Shown here one piece after another: positions 52,961-62,820 of a stretch of DNA of 64,000 nucleotides. The position numbers and the translations under genes were made by a program. The notes beneath the pieces are model-generated. The model saw only the letters and a list, made by a program, of their open reading frames with translations. It did not search any database and was not told where the DNA came from. Origin of the DNA: an uncultured Parabacteroides sp. (GTDB lineage: Bacteria > Bacteroidota > Bacteroidia > Bacteroidales > Tannerellaceae); contig UQLN01000001.1 in assembly GCA_900541965.1 (NCBI GenBank), positions 62,001-126,000 of the forward strand, given 5' to 3'. Numbering within the stretch: the stretch's first letter is position 1; each line of letters starts with the position of its first letter.

Positions 52961-53716
52961 TTAGCGAAGAATTTTAGATTTCAGTTTTTTGTAAATATTT
53001 ACTATTGCTATATGTGGGTGGTTGTAATAGTTTTTGATGAAAAATATTATACGCTCGATAAAATTATTTCTTTTGTCCACCCAGCTTCCGTTGCATAAAT
53101 GAATAGCATATGTTTGAGTTGTTGAAAATTCACCGGAGGGGTTAGTAAAGGTTACCGGAGGGTATAGATGCATATCTCCTCTTAGTATTTGTGCTTGAGG
53201 AATATATTTAAATCCCCAGTTTTGTGCTGCAATATTTGCAATCTTAACGGTGATGGGAGTCTGATCCAATGTTCCATCAGGCTGTATGAATGGAATATTA
53301 TGGTACAATTCAAGACATTCCTTTATGAATTCATTTTCTTTTTCAGCTCCCATAATTGCAGCTTCAATAGCTACATAGTTTGTGGGTTCAAAATACTCAA
53401 TACATGAAAAGAAACTATGTTCTAAAAAAGTGTCGAAGCGTTTGTAAACTCGTACATCAGAGTCCATGTATATACCACCATAGGTGTAGAGTGCATAAAG
53501 TCGTATGTAATCGGCTACAAAAGCCCATTTGCGTTTTTCTAAAGCTTGTCGGGCAAAAGTGTTCTTGATTTCATTATCAAATCGTTCTTTATTCCAAAGA
53601 ATGATTTGATAATCGGGCATTACTTCCTGCCATGTTTTTATACATTTCCCAATAACTTCAGGGTATGGTTCACCGCTGAGCCAGCATAGATGTATAATTT
53701 TAGGTATTTTCTGCAT
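52961..53716 (-). CDS. Glycosyltransferase with DXD motif (GT32, OCH1-like)
   Basis: About 251 residues from ATG 53716 (MQKIPKIIHLCWLSGEPYP). The frame is open further to 53770, but that would overlap the upstream gene by 41 bp. The GT32 signature is IPKIIHLCWLSG, then KRKWAFVADYIRLYALYTYG followed by GIYMDSDV, where DSD is the metal-binding motif. Such enzymes are called capsular polysaccharide glycosyltransferases, often mannosyl or galactosyl. The exact sugar is unknown. Confidence 0.86.
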   Translation of the reverse strand: MQKIPKIIHLCWLSGEPYPEVIGKCIKTWQEVMPDYQIILWNKERFDNEIKNTFARQALEKRKWAFVADYIRLYALYTYGGIYMDSDVRVYKRFDTFLEHSFFSCIEYFEPTNYVAIEAAIMGAEKENEFIKECLELYHNIPFIQPDGTLDQTPITVKIANIAAQNWGFKYIPQAQILRGDMHLYPPVTFTNPSGEFSTTQTYAIHLCNGSWVDKRNNFIERIIFFIKNYYNHPHIAIVNIYKKLKSKILR

Positions 53717-53729
53717 AGAATATGTATTA

Positions 53730-54797
53730 TTAGAATAGTATATTTTTATAAGGTACATATGCGTCTGCATAAGTTGTTACCATTTCAATGTGCCGCCATA
53801 ATGAAAAAAGAGTATAGAGTGTGAAAATCCATGTTCGATTCAAGTTACTGGCACAATATAGAATGATAGGAACAACAAGTAGTTCCATATAGTGGAAATA
53901 GACAGCACCACGTGCCGCCATTTGCGGTAGAAAACCGAAACCTGTATAAATCACAATAGCTAAGAAATAGAGATTAACGAATAATGGACCATGTTTTGGG
54001 AAATATTCTATAATTTTATCTCGGTATAGATATGCCAGGCTAAAAGTAAATAGCCGTATGGCGACTGCTGCATTGAACCCGAAGTGTATCCCTTCTTCTG
54101 TACCTAAATATATTTGTAGTTTCCAAGAGATTACTTGTGGTAAAAAAGCTACCATTAGTTTAAATATGCCATAAAATAACAGATTTGAAGTGATAGCTAT
54201 CCCTAATATAACCAAATAGGTTTTAAGAGTATAGAATTTGTCTTTGATAAATCGAGCAATAATAACCAATATTGCAGAATAGTGAAATGTAGTGGCGAGT
54301 AATACAAGCCACCAGAATCGACGCTTATCTGACTCTGCCATTGCCCATAAGCATATTGATATTGCTAATGCTTGCCGTATTAGTCCCATCATACCGGAAT
54401 ACATAAACATACCTGCAAAAAATAGTAGTGTTGCATAAGGATAAGGAGAGTATTTTCTGAAAAATGGAAATAAAATAGAAATATTAGCTGCTGCCATTAT
54501 AATCAATATGGTTTGGTATGGTAAAAAATATCCTATAATAAAATTTAGTATGGCAAATCCCGGTTCGACATAGACTTGTGAGGGATCGAAAATGCTAATG
54601 AAGTCTATGTCCTGAATTGAATCGAATATCTCACGATAACCATCATAGTCATTACCCATTCCTCGAAAAGCTGCAATGAAAAAAATGAAAATTGCAAATC
54701 CAATATATATATAATTGTAGAGTTGATCTTTTCTAACTACAAAATCAAAAAGTGACATTAAAAATAAAAAAGAAAAAATGATAAAATAGATAATCAT
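53730..54797 (-). CDS. EpsG-like polysaccharide polymerase (probable Wzy)
   Basis: This is a 355-residue polytopic membrane protein with about 10 hydrophobic helices and a large loop carrying RGMGNDYDGYREIFDSIQD, the pattern of the EpsG/Wzy family (cf. FRSxxVGxDYxxY). The locus has a Wzx flippase and Wzz regulator but no other polymerase candidate, so this gene fits the Wzy function. The alternative is a membrane accessory of unknown role. The next gene upstream ends directly at its start. Confidence 0.75.
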   Translation of the reverse strand: MIIYFIIFSFLFLMSLFDFVVRKDQLYNYIYIGFAIFIFFIAAFRGMGNDYDGYREIFDSIQDIDFISIFDPSQVYVEPGFAILNFIIGYFLPYQTILIIMAAANISILFPFFRKYSPYPYATLLFFAGMFMYSGMMGLIRQALAISICLWAMAESDKRRFWWLVLLATTFHYSAILVIIARFIKDKFYTLKTYLVILGIAITSNLLFYGIFKLMVAFLPQVISWKLQIYLGTEEGIHFGFNAAVAIRLFTFSLAYLYRDKIIEYFPKHGPLFVNLYFLAIVIYTGFGFLPQMAARGAVYFHYMELLVVPIILYCASNLNRTWIFTLYTLFSLWRHIEMVTTYADAYVPYKNILF

Positions 54798-55961
54798 TTA
54801 ATAGAATAAATTATTTAATTCATTTTTAACTTGTAATGTTTGATAATTAATGGACATTTTGCGTTTTATGATTTGAAAATCAATGGGTGAATCATATTTT
54901 TTAGATATGATAACTTCAGTCATTTCTTCAATACTATCACACAGATATCCGAAATTTCCAAACTTGTCAAATATATAATTGAAATAGTCATTTTTTAAGG
55001 CTACTATAGGTTTTTCAAATTTGATGGCATCCATAATAGCACCACTTGCTGTAATTTTATAACTTTGTTTTGGATAGAAAAATAAAATACAATCAAGTTC
55101 ATTTATTCTTTGTTCATATTCTTTCCTGCTTAATACACTGTCATATTGGGGGATATCGACTCCTAATTTTAAAAACTCTTCTTTGTTGGTTATAGAGAAT
55201 CCTGTGTGTGAGAATTTTATGTTAATATTTTTAGATATAACAGCTTTGATTAATTTTAGGTATTCGTTTACTCCTTTAGTCTGATCAAGTCCTCCAATAG
55301 TTCCTATTCTTAAATATTTGTGATTTTTGTTTTGCTTGGTGTAATTCTGAGTCTTTTCGAATATATAAGGATGGTCTATAGCTATAATGTGTTTAAAGAA
55401 ATGTGGGGTTACAATAGTTTCTAAGTTTTTTTTAATTGATTCACCTATAACTGAAAAATAAAGACTGTCAGAGAGTGTGTTGTTTGTTGATAAAAAAAAA
55501 TGTCGGCAAATGTTATGTAAAATAGAACCTAATAGGTGCTCCACTTTTTGTTGTGATATTAATGTTTCCAGTTCTCCATGACAACATATTATTATTTTGC
55601 GTTTTAATGATTTGTTGAGAAAGTTTATTGCATAAAGACTTAGGACGTTGTTAAAAGGAAAAATTACGATGTCTTCTTTTTGTGTTTTAAATAGCAGGAA
55701 TGTGTCATATATAGGTCCTAATAAAAAACGAAGAGCAACTCTTACTCTTGATACTTTTTCAATGGTACAAATGGGTTTGTAAGTCACATTATTTATTTTG
55801 CCTTGTTCGATTTTCTCAAGAGCTTTGATGTGGTCTTTTAAAAAATATAATTCTGTGTTTTTAGTAATCATAGAACACATTTTTACCCAGCAATAATCGA
55901 ACATTTCATGAGTATGAAGACTCGCAAAAGTGTTTATAAGTATGATTTTGTTATATTCCAT
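54798..55961 (-). CDS. Glycosyltransferase, GT-B type (family uncertain)
   Basis: This 387-residue, AT-rich gene encodes a protein with a GT-B-like layout: N-terminal LINTFASLHTHEMFDYCWVKM, a middle FPFNNVLSLYAINFL, and C-terminal LRIGTIGGLDQTKGVNEYLKL and TASGAIMDAIKFEKPIVALKND (the position of an EX7E-like motif). I could not assign a specific family. The position within the operon supports a glycosyltransferase of the repeat unit. Confidence 0.65.
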   Translation of the reverse strand: MEYNKIILINTFASLHTHEMFDYCWVKMCSMITKNTELYFLKDHIKALEKIEQGKINNVTYKPICTIEKVSRVRVALRFLLGPIYDTFLLFKTQKEDIVIFPFNNVLSLYAINFLNKSLKRKIIICCHGELETLISQQKVEHLLGSILHNICRHFFLSTNNTLSDSLYFSVIGESIKKNLETIVTPHFFKHIIAIDHPYIFEKTQNYTKQNKNHKYLRIGTIGGLDQTKGVNEYLKLIKAVISKNINIKFSHTGFSITNKEEFLKLGVDIPQYDSVLSRKEYEQRINELDCILFFYPKQSYKITASGAIMDAIKFEKPIVALKNDYFNYIFDKFGNFGYLCDSIEEMTEVIISKKYDSPIDFQIIKRKMSINYQTLQVKNELNNLFY

Positions 55962-55964
55962 GAT

Positions 55965-56825
55965 TTAAATGGTAAACTTTCCCCATAGTATTTTTAACAT
56001 AAGAACTATTCTGTAATAAAAATATTTAGCCTTACCACCATATCCTAATGTTTGCATTTGAGAAGAAAACTTCCAATGATATCTAATTGTGTTAGGGAAG
56101 TCAATAATTCTTTTTATGTAGTTTTTAATGGTGGGATGGCTCTTGTCTTTATGTGTTGTATTATTCTCATGTCTTCGATATATTAAGAGAGGGATTTTTA
56201 AAGCAAATATTTTGCCATAACGAGCAGTTTGTAAAGCTAACCATCCATCGTGAGATATGTGAAATGGCGCTGTTTCATATAAATGCGGCTTTACTAAATG
56301 GTTGAATATTGCACAAGCTCCACCCGCTATATGTATAGGTATATACTTGAAATTAGAAATTGCATCAGGATCTATTTTTAAAGCTTTCCATGATGATTCG
56401 GTTTTTATATTTAGATCTTTGTCTCCGTCTTTTTTATCTGTATGTACCATTATTGGAATATTAGAATAAAGCTGTTCTTTTTCTCGAATGAAATCATAAC
56501 TGGCTTGTGTTTTATTTGGCAGCCAATAATCGTCAGCATCTGAAAACATATAGTATTTAGCTTCAACAACCCTTAATAGCTGTTTGAAATTCTCATAGCA
56601 TCCCAAGTTTCCCAGATCATCCTCGATTGTGATAATGTTATCATAGTTTTTACAATATTCCGCAATAATTTCACGAGTGGAATCTGTTGAAGCGTCATCT
56701 CGAATATAAAGTACCCAATCTTTATTTGTTTGTTCTATGATTGAATCGATTTGTACACGCAAGTATTTTTCTCCATTGTATACAGCTAATAGTATAGCAA
56801 TAGGTTTAGGACATTTGTAATTCAT
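55965..56825 (-). CDS. Glycosyltransferase family 2
   Basis: This 286-residue GT-A enzyme starts with PIAILLAVYNGEKYLRVQIDSI and has YIRDDASTDSTREIIAEY and SDADDYWLPNKTQ (DXD-type Asp). It resembles alpha-L-Rha/rhamnosyltransferases of the WbbL/RfbF group in layout (His-Asp-Gly-Trp, HDGWLAL). It overlaps wzx by 4 bp (ATGA). It is probably an inverting transferase acting on the lipid-linked repeat. Confidence 0.87.
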   Translation of the reverse strand: MNYKCPKPIAILLAVYNGEKYLRVQIDSIIEQTNKDWVLYIRDDASTDSTREIIAEYCKNYDNIITIEDDLGNLGCYENFKQLLRVVEAKYYMFSDADDYWLPNKTQASYDFIREKEQLYSNIPIMVHTDKKDGDKDLNIKTESSWKALKIDPDAISNFKYIPIHIAGGACAIFNHLVKPHLYETAPFHISHDGWLALQTARYGKIFALKIPLLIYRRHENNTTHKDKSHPTIKNYIKRIIDFPNTIRYHWKFSSQMQTLGYGGKAKYFYYRIVLMLKILWGKFTI

Positions 56826-58306
56826 CGTATGAATCTGTTTTTTATTAATTCTATAATATCCATTTTTTTATTTAATTGTATCAATGAATAACACATTATC
56901 AAAATACATACTGCTGATAGAATACAATATCCTGTTGTGTTTTGTACTTTTGTGGCTATTAGGTAGGTGATGATTATATATAGTGATAGTGCTGCTATTT
57001 TTAATAAATCATCGATATCTAAACTATATCTATATCTTTTTTTCGTTATTGAGAATAATAATGTAACCATAAAAATAGCACCTGCTAAATATGCAAATGC
57101 CAGACCTTTTAATCCTCCGTAATAAAATCCGATAATAGATAGTATGACATTTATACCGTTACCCAATAGAGCATCGAATAGAAAAAAACTTTTTTTGTCT
57201 CCTTTTGCAAGTATGATATAACTCATCATCATCCATATCGATTTAAATATTAATGCAATTCCCATTATGCGTATTAAACCTATGACAGGTTTGAATTGAG
57301 AACTTAATAAAAGCCAGACGATTATTGGTGCTAATGAAATTATTAAAACGGAAATTGGAGCAATAATAAATAGTATTATGTTTGTTTGTTGTTTTATTAA
57401 TTTTTTCATCTCAATATTATTCGAATGAACGATAGAAATGCGGGGGAAAAAGTCTGAAGCTAAAATTACATTTACGATTAGCATGCCTTGGGTCATAATT
57501 GAGGCTGCTGATTGATATAATCCAACTTCTTCCAAAGAACCATAGTGATTGATAAATAAATTGAGGATAAAGGAAAATAAAGTAGCAACGATCATGCTTG
57601 CCATCAATATAACTCCGAGTTTTAGAACCGGTTTGCTACAAACTAAGAATTCATTTCTTGTGTATTTGGAAACTGTGTTCAAACCTATCTTATGTTCAAA
57701 ATATCGGAATGACAAATAAAATGTAGCATAGTTTAATATGATAGCAGGTATAATTGCTTCTATTCTGAAAAAATAGAATAGTAAAATTGCTAATATCAGA
57801 CCACTTACTCCTCCAACCATTGATGCTTTAGCTATGAGTCCTACATTCTGTGTTGCCTGCATTATAACTCCGTATCCACTATGTAGTGCCATAAAGACAA
57901 GTGTAAGTGAAGCAATAATTAGCCATACCGTATGCTTGTAACTGTTAAATAGCAACAAACTAAAAATTGGAGATAATAGTATCATTAAAAGTGCACCTCC
58001 TAATCCACATATTAATGATAGCGATAAAAATATTTTTCTAAATTTAATGAGACGGGTTTTATCTTGATATTCTCCTGCAATAACGGACATTTCACGAACT
58101 CCGCTTTGGTAAATTCCTACGGATGATACTTGTTGCATGACTGATAAGGCTGAGAGAATTAAAGAATTAATCCCAACTCCTGTGGTCCCAAGTAAAATAG
58201 CTACAACTTTAGCACGAATGAGAGTGACCATCATTTGTACTAATTGTGCCCCTCCAAGTGTCACTGTGTTTTTAACTACTTTCCTATATTCTTTCTCTTG
58301 GGACAT
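56822..58306 (-). CDS. wzx: Polysaccharide flippase Wzx (MATE-like)
   Basis: This is a 494-residue membrane protein with about 12-14 TM helices of the polysaccharide transporter (MVF/PST) family. It starts with VVKNTVTLGGAQLVQMMVTL-type sequence and has TTGVGINSLILSALSVMQQVSSVGIYQSG, typical of O-antigen/capsule flippases. It would move the undecaprenyl-linked repeat across the inner membrane. It lies 130 bp downstream of wzz, in a gap containing a short tandem repeat. Confidence 0.87.
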   Translation of the reverse strand: MSQEKEYRKVVKNTVTLGGAQLVQMMVTLIRAKVVAILLGTTGVGINSLILSALSVMQQVSSVGIYQSGVREMSVIAGEYQDKTRLIKFRKIFLSLSLICGLGGALLMILLSPIFSLLLFNSYKHTVWLIIASLTLVFMALHSGYGVIMQATQNVGLIAKASMVGGVSGLILAILLFYFFRIEAIIPAIILNYATFYLSFRYFEHKIGLNTVSKYTRNEFLVCSKPVLKLGVILMASMIVATLFSFILNLFINHYGSLEEVGLYQSAASIMTQGMLIVNVILASDFFPRISIVHSNNIEMKKLIKQQTNIILFIIAPISVLIISLAPIIVWLLLSSQFKPVIGLIRIMGIALIFKSIWMMMSYIILAKGDKKSFFLFDALLGNGINVILSIIGFYYGGLKGLAFAYLAGAIFMVTLLFSITKKRYRYSLDIDDLLKIAALSLYIIITYLIATKVQNTTGYCILSAVCILIMCYSLIQLNKKMDIIELIKNRFIR

Positions 58307-58358
58307 TTGCTTCTTAGTTTATTTTTTAGGTTGTTCCAAATATTTTTTTACTATGTTC

Positions 58359-58388
58359 TGAATGATTGATTGAATGATTGAATGATGA
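58359..58388. repeat. Short tandem repeat (TGAATGATTGAT units)
   Basis: TGAATGATTGAT TGAATGATTG AATGAT... is a run of near-identical 8-12 base units between wzz and wzx. It could vary in length by slippage. Otherwise the 129-bp gap is empty. Confidence 0.55.
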
Positions 58389-58435
58389 TTTGGAGTATAT
58401 AACTATGTATCTTTAGGATTCTTCCGGAAAATCTG

Positions 58436-59524
58436 TTACTTTCTTAGGAGGGAAAAATCTTTAATCAGAATATAACCACAATCTCCAAGAATTGCTAAAA
58501 ATACACAAGCTACTAATATCAAAGGTTTATTGGGTGATGCAGCTCTTAATGGTACCGTAGGCGGTTCAATGATTGTATAAACTGGTGTTTCCTCTTGTAC
58601 TCGAAGCTTATCTTGTTCTAATTTTTGAGCAAGTGAATTATAAACATTAAAAGTTAATGTCATTTCATTCTTCAAGCGTTCCTGCTCTGTACGGTAGCTT
58701 GCAGAAATAATGTTCTTATTGGCATCTTCAAAGGCTGCATAAGCTTTTTGAGCTTTATAATATGCCTCTTGTGCTTCGCCATAAACTTTCCGGGTATATT
58801 CCATATCCTGCTTTACCTTATGTATACGGTAGTCAGTCATGTATTGCTGCAACTTTTCTACAACAATACAAGCTATGTCGGCTGAAATTAATGGATCTTG
58901 CATACGAACAGAAACCTCTAAGGTTGAAGTCTTCTTATCTATTTTTACAATAAGAAGCCGTTGTAATTTCGCAATCACTCCAGATTGTTCCGGTGTTAAA
59001 TGATAAGCATCTATTACATTACTTCTATTTTCTGATTTTTCAGAAAATAATCCCATAACCCATTCTGTCATTTTTAAAGGAGCTCCTATAATATGTCTCC
59101 ACCATGCTTGACGCTGGTGAAACGAAATATAATCATATAGAGGTATTGTTAGCTTTTTATCTTTTGTCGTTACTTGTATTGGAAATAGTTCCAATAAAAA
59201 TGGAGTACTTTTTACAACGTCCGGATATAAATCCGGGGAAATTGCATCTGTACCTGTACCTTGTTTAAGATTAATTCCTGCTATAGCAGCTAACCCTCCT
59301 AAACTCCCCATCCCTTTACTGAGATCAGAACTTTCAGGGGCAAGCTTGGCTTTTGTTTCGTACTCCTTAGGTATACTAAAAGCAATAATAAATCCTATAA
59401 TAGCTGCAATGCCACCACATTTCAGTAAAAAATATCTCTTTTCCCAGAGTTTTTGAAGTAGCTCGATCAAATCTATTTCCTGGGAAGAATTATAATTCTG
59501 CTCTTTCACTTGTTTTGCATCCAT
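58436..59524 (-). CDS. wzz: Chain-length determinant protein (Wzz family)
   Basis: This 362-residue protein has an N-terminal Wzz domain (IDLIELLQKLWEKRYFLL), TM1 (about 37-53, GGIAAIIGFIIAFSIP), a periplasmic domain with a GLAAIAGI-type segment and coiled coil (QDMEYTRKVYGEAQEAYYKAQK), and TM2 (about 335-352, LILVACVFLAILGDCGYIL) preceded by the PxxP-type PTVPLRAASPNKP. There is no C-terminal kinase, so the protein resembles the Wzz-only form. It sets polymer length with the Wzy-like polymerase. Confidence 0.92.
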   Translation of the reverse strand: MDAKQVKEQNYNSSQEIDLIELLQKLWEKRYFLLKCGGIAAIIGFIIAFSIPKEYETKAKLAPESSDLSKGMGSLGGLAAIAGINLKQGTGTDAISPDLYPDVVKSTPFLLELFPIQVTTKDKKLTIPLYDYISFHQRQAWWRHIIGAPLKMTEWVMGLFSEKSENRSNVIDAYHLTPEQSGVIAKLQRLLIVKIDKKTSTLEVSVRMQDPLISADIACIVVEKLQQYMTDYRIHKVKQDMEYTRKVYGEAQEAYYKAQKAYAAFEDANKNIISASYRTEQERLKNEMTLTFNVYNSLAQKLEQDKLRVQEETPVYTIIEPPTVPLRAASPNKPLILVACVFLAILGDCGYILIKDFSLLRK

Positions 59525-59535
59525 AATCCATCCTT

Positions 59536-61956
59536 TTACTTTAAAGAATTCATAATAGAAGTGATCATTGCTGCCATAGATGTTGTAGAATTAGCAATAC
59601 CTATAATTTCAGGTAAACTCATCCTGCGGTCACGTGCAGTCTTTGCAGGTACCAATATTTCACATCCCGGTTCAACCTTTGGGTACTTCTTAAAGAAAAT
59701 AAATGTCCGTTTCGTTGTTTGCACTTTTCCATTCATGTAAACTACAATCGGATACTTGCGAGCGATATCCTGATATCCACCTGCTTGCATAATATATTCC
59801 TTAACGGAAACCCCTTTATTATAAGTAATACTATTTTCATACATCACAGCACCACTGATATTTACAGTACTTTGCTGCTGGGGAATAAACAATTTATCGC
59901 CATCCCTTAAAATCACGTCATCAGCACTACCCGGATTGGCCAAAGCCTTCACTAAATCAATACCAACAGGATATTCTTTAATATTCAGATTCATACCTTC
60001 CATTGCTTCCGCACTACCTTTATTCTGGCTCATTTTAAGAAGAGTCTCCACCCTTCTCTTTTCATCTTCTGTCAATGTTCGTTTCAGGCTTGCACCTTTT
60101 ACATAAGCTCCTGGTTTCATGCCACCGGCTTTAGTTATCAAATCACTTAAACGGAGATTCTTTTTTGATAATACATAGTCCCCTTGAAACATGATCTCCC
60201 CATCAACTTTTACTACTTGTTGAGCTTCGTAACCTGGAGAGTAACGGACAAATACTTCATCAAACGGTTCTAAGGTAAATACTGTATCTCCGGACAAAAC
60301 CTGCAAACCTTCAGACAACGTAAAATTAAATTGCTTAGCTATTTGAGTCGGATTATTGGTTGTCATATCAGGATCTTTCATTCTTCGTGCAACTTCTACA
60401 TTTATAGTGGCTGCAGCTTCTTTAAGCCCACCAGCTAAAACAATCGCATCTTCAACAGTCATATTATGATGATAAGGAAGTACTGTATCGCCCAGATTCA
60501 CAGCTCCACAAACTTTAATCGTATAAGGCTCACGCAAATCAAAAATAGAAGGAAAATGTAATTTATCTTCTTCTTGCAATTCTATATCTTCACTTGTACC
60601 GTTTAAAATACCACGAACGTCGATCGCTAATATTGTTGTTGTAAAATCCGGATTTAAACGAGTCAATTGGGCACGACCTGTAAATTCATCCCCTTTCAAT
60701 CCTCCAGCCTGAGAAATCAACTGTTTAACAGTATGTAAATTTGAACTTAATTCATATTCCCCCGGACGCCATACAGAACCAGTCACAACCAATCTGTTTT
60801 CATAAAACGGAATTACCGAATCTACACTTAATGTGTCTCCATCCTGCATAACAAACGTTGCAAAATCATTTTCGGTTACTGTTGCTATTTGATAACGACG
60901 TCCAAATTTCCGTTTTATCTGTACATCCTGTGTATATGCATCCCCTGTAAAACCACCCGCCATATGAAGAAGATTCTTCAATGTCTCACCTTTCTTCATT
61001 TCAAAAATGCGGTTCCGTTTTACCTTACCTTTAGCGGCAGCCAGTCCTTCATATGGACCTACAATAATCATATCATTTTCTTCCAGCCGAATATTATTAT
61101 CTGTCTTTCCATGCAATAAAAAGTCATACACATCTAAATCAGCAACTTCTTTGCTGTTACGGAAAACTTTTATGGAACGTAAAGAACCAATATCATTAAC
61201 ACCTCCTGCAGCATACAAAGCATTGAACAGAGTTGCATAGGCTGGTAAGGTGTAAGTTCCCGGAGTATCTGCTTCACCTAATATATTTACTTTTATACTT
61301 CGAACTTTATTTAAGCTAAGAGACAAAAATGTATTACCTTCACCACTACCATCCGATAAATCAGAAATAATCCGTCCTAACTCCTGCTGGAGAGAGGACT
61401 CTGCAGACTCAATTGTGTGCCCGCTTAATAACACAGGACCTAAATTGGGAATAATAACAGTTCCATCCGGAGATATTTTTAGTTTCAAATTTAATTGAGA
61501 ATTTCCCCATACATTAATTCGAACTTCATCACCTGCAGAAAGAATGTAATCTTTAGGCGTCGGAATATTAAGAGAAGGAGCAAATGTTAGTTTCTTGCTC
61601 AAAAATATTTCACGTCCAAATACTATTTTGTCCAGATTTTTCTTTATAGAATCCTCACGCAACATTAACAGATATTGCCATTGAGCATTTGATATTTTAG
61701 AATGTACACCTGATGAAACCGTCTCTGAATTTTTAGATAGTTCATCTTCAACAACATCATCCTGCTCTATATCAGAATTAGAAACAACACTACTCTGCCC
61801 TTGTAACTTACTGACACCTTGTTGTATATCAGAATCACTAAGCCCTAAAGATTTTGCTTTATCAAGTAAATCCTGGGATATTTGTGCATTAATGAAAACA
61901 GAATACACACACAACAAAATAATACTTATTACTAATTTTCTAATTGGGAAAGTCAT
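59536..61956 (-). CDS. Polysaccharide export protein with SLBB repeats (Wza-like)
   Basis: This 806-residue protein has a signal peptide (LVISIILLCVYSVFINAQ), a polysaccharide-export (Poly_export) domain (about residues 125-210, PKDYILSAGDEVRINVWGNS and ISPDGTVIIPNLGPVLLSG) and at least four SLBB (soluble ligand-binding beta-grasp) domains, e.g. VNILGEADTPGTYTLPAY and VTGSVWRPGEYELSSN. It is larger than E. coli Wza (379) and belongs to the Bacteroidota capsule-export type. A C-terminal helix (MAAMITSIMNSLK) may insert in the outer membrane. It lies 46 bp after upxY. Confidence 0.93.
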   Translation of the reverse strand: MTFPIRKLVISIILLCVYSVFINAQISQDLLDKAKSLGLSDSDIQQGVSKLQGQSSVVSNSDIEQDDVVEDELSKNSETVSSGVHSKISNAQWQYLLMLREDSIKKNLDKIVFGREIFLSKKLTFAPSLNIPTPKDYILSAGDEVRINVWGNSQLNLKLKISPDGTVIIPNLGPVLLSGHTIESAESSLQQELGRIISDLSDGSGEGNTFLSLSLNKVRSIKVNILGEADTPGTYTLPAYATLFNALYAAGGVNDIGSLRSIKVFRNSKEVADLDVYDFLLHGKTDNNIRLEENDMIIVGPYEGLAAAKGKVKRNRIFEMKKGETLKNLLHMAGGFTGDAYTQDVQIKRKFGRRYQIATVTENDFATFVMQDGDTLSVDSVIPFYENRLVVTGSVWRPGEYELSSNLHTVKQLISQAGGLKGDEFTGRAQLTRLNPDFTTTILAIDVRGILNGTSEDIELQEEDKLHFPSIFDLREPYTIKVCGAVNLGDTVLPYHHNMTVEDAIVLAGGLKEAAATINVEVARRMKDPDMTTNNPTQIAKQFNFTLSEGLQVLSGDTVFTLEPFDEVFVRYSPGYEAQQVVKVDGEIMFQGDYVLSKKNLRLSDLITKAGGMKPGAYVKGASLKRTLTEDEKRRVETLLKMSQNKGSAEAMEGMNLNIKEYPVGIDLVKALANPGSADDVILRDGDKLFIPQQQSTVNISGAVMYENSITYNKGVSVKEYIMQAGGYQDIARKYPIVVYMNGKVQTTKRTFIFFKKYPKVEPGCEILVPAKTARDRRMSLPEIIGIANSTTSMAAMITSIMNSLK

Positions 61957-62002
61957 ATAATCAAGTTGTTTTTATGAACCAGAAGCACAAAGTTTCAGTA
62001 AA

Positions 62003-62581
62003 TCAGAGTTTTTCGTTAATCGGTTCTACATATCCCGCAGGCATATCTACACAGGCACATCCCAAGATATTTAGCCGGACAGCAATTTTGCTTTTTCCGT
62101 CCATGGTGACAAGGTCACCCGTAAGTCCGGTTAATGGGCCTTTGATGACACGAACCTGTTCACCCCGTATCAAGGGATAGCTGTTTATGCTGACAGTCTC
62201 TTCCGAGTAATCGAGCATAAAACGAAAGCGATCCATTTGTTCATCAGGAATGATTGCCGGGGTATTTTCTCCGCGCAGAACCATATAGCGGCATATGGAG
62301 GAAAGAGTTAAGGCTTCCATACGTTCTTTGGGGGTTGCATGGATAAATACCATCATGGGGAGCAGCACACAATCTACCCGCTTTTTCCGGTCGCTCCATT
62401 GATGTATTTGCTGTTGGATGGGAACAAAGCACTCGATTCCCATTTTGGCCAGATATCCGGAAACTTTTTTCTCATGGTGCATTTTGACAAATGCGACATA
62501 CCAGCGTTTAGGGTGTGCTACGCCTTCCCCTGTCCCGTAATCGGTCCCGGCATTTGTTGATTCACTTCGCTGTAAAATCAT
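62003..62581 (-). CDS. UpxY-family transcription antitermination factor (NusG-like)
   Basis: This 192-residue protein has an NGN (NusG N-terminal) domain (RWYVAFVKMHHEKKVSGYLAKMGIECFVP...LLPMMVFIHAT) and a C-terminal KOW-type segment (RGEQVRVIKGPLTGLTGDLV). UpxY proteins are locus-specific antiterminators required for transcription of the whole capsule operon in Bacteroides. The frame extends to TTG 62599, but ATG 62581 (MILQRSEST) is the better start and leaves the inverted repeat (62600-62625) outside the gene. No UpxZ partner follows; the next gene is the wza-like export gene. Confidence 0.9.
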   Translation of the reverse strand: MILQRSESTNAGTDYGTGEGVAHPKRWYVAFVKMHHEKKVSGYLAKMGIECFVPIQQQIHQWSDRKKRVDCVLLPMMVFIHATPKERMEALTLSSICRYMVLRGENTPAIIPDEQMDRFRFMLDYSEETVSINSYPLIRGEQVRVIKGPLTGLTGDLVTMDGKSKIAVRLNILGCACVDMPAGYVEPINEKL

Positions 62582-62748
62582 AAGTTTGTTATTCCACAAA
62601 TTACTGTTACTTCTTAGGTAACGGAAGTTATGTTTTTATGGACTTATAAAGAAGAAAAGGAGGTAAGTGTCTGGAAATATTGTATTCTAATAATTTCGTC
62701 TGGCATTTAGAATAAAAGTTTTTTTGTTAATAGAGAATAAAAAATATA

Positions 62749-62776
62749 GAGCATGAAATAAGCATTTTTCATGCTC
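62749..62776 (-). terminator. Terminator-like hairpin inside the invertible segment
   Basis: GAGCATGAAA (62749-62758) pairs perfectly with TTTCATGCTC (62767-62776) over an 8-nt loop. On the minus strand TATATTTTTT follows. It would stop transcripts from the recombinase gene before they reach upxY in this orientation. Confidence 0.65.
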
Positions 62777-62820
62777 GGCCACTCTTATATTTTGTATTGT
62801 AGCTACAAAAGTGAATTTTC

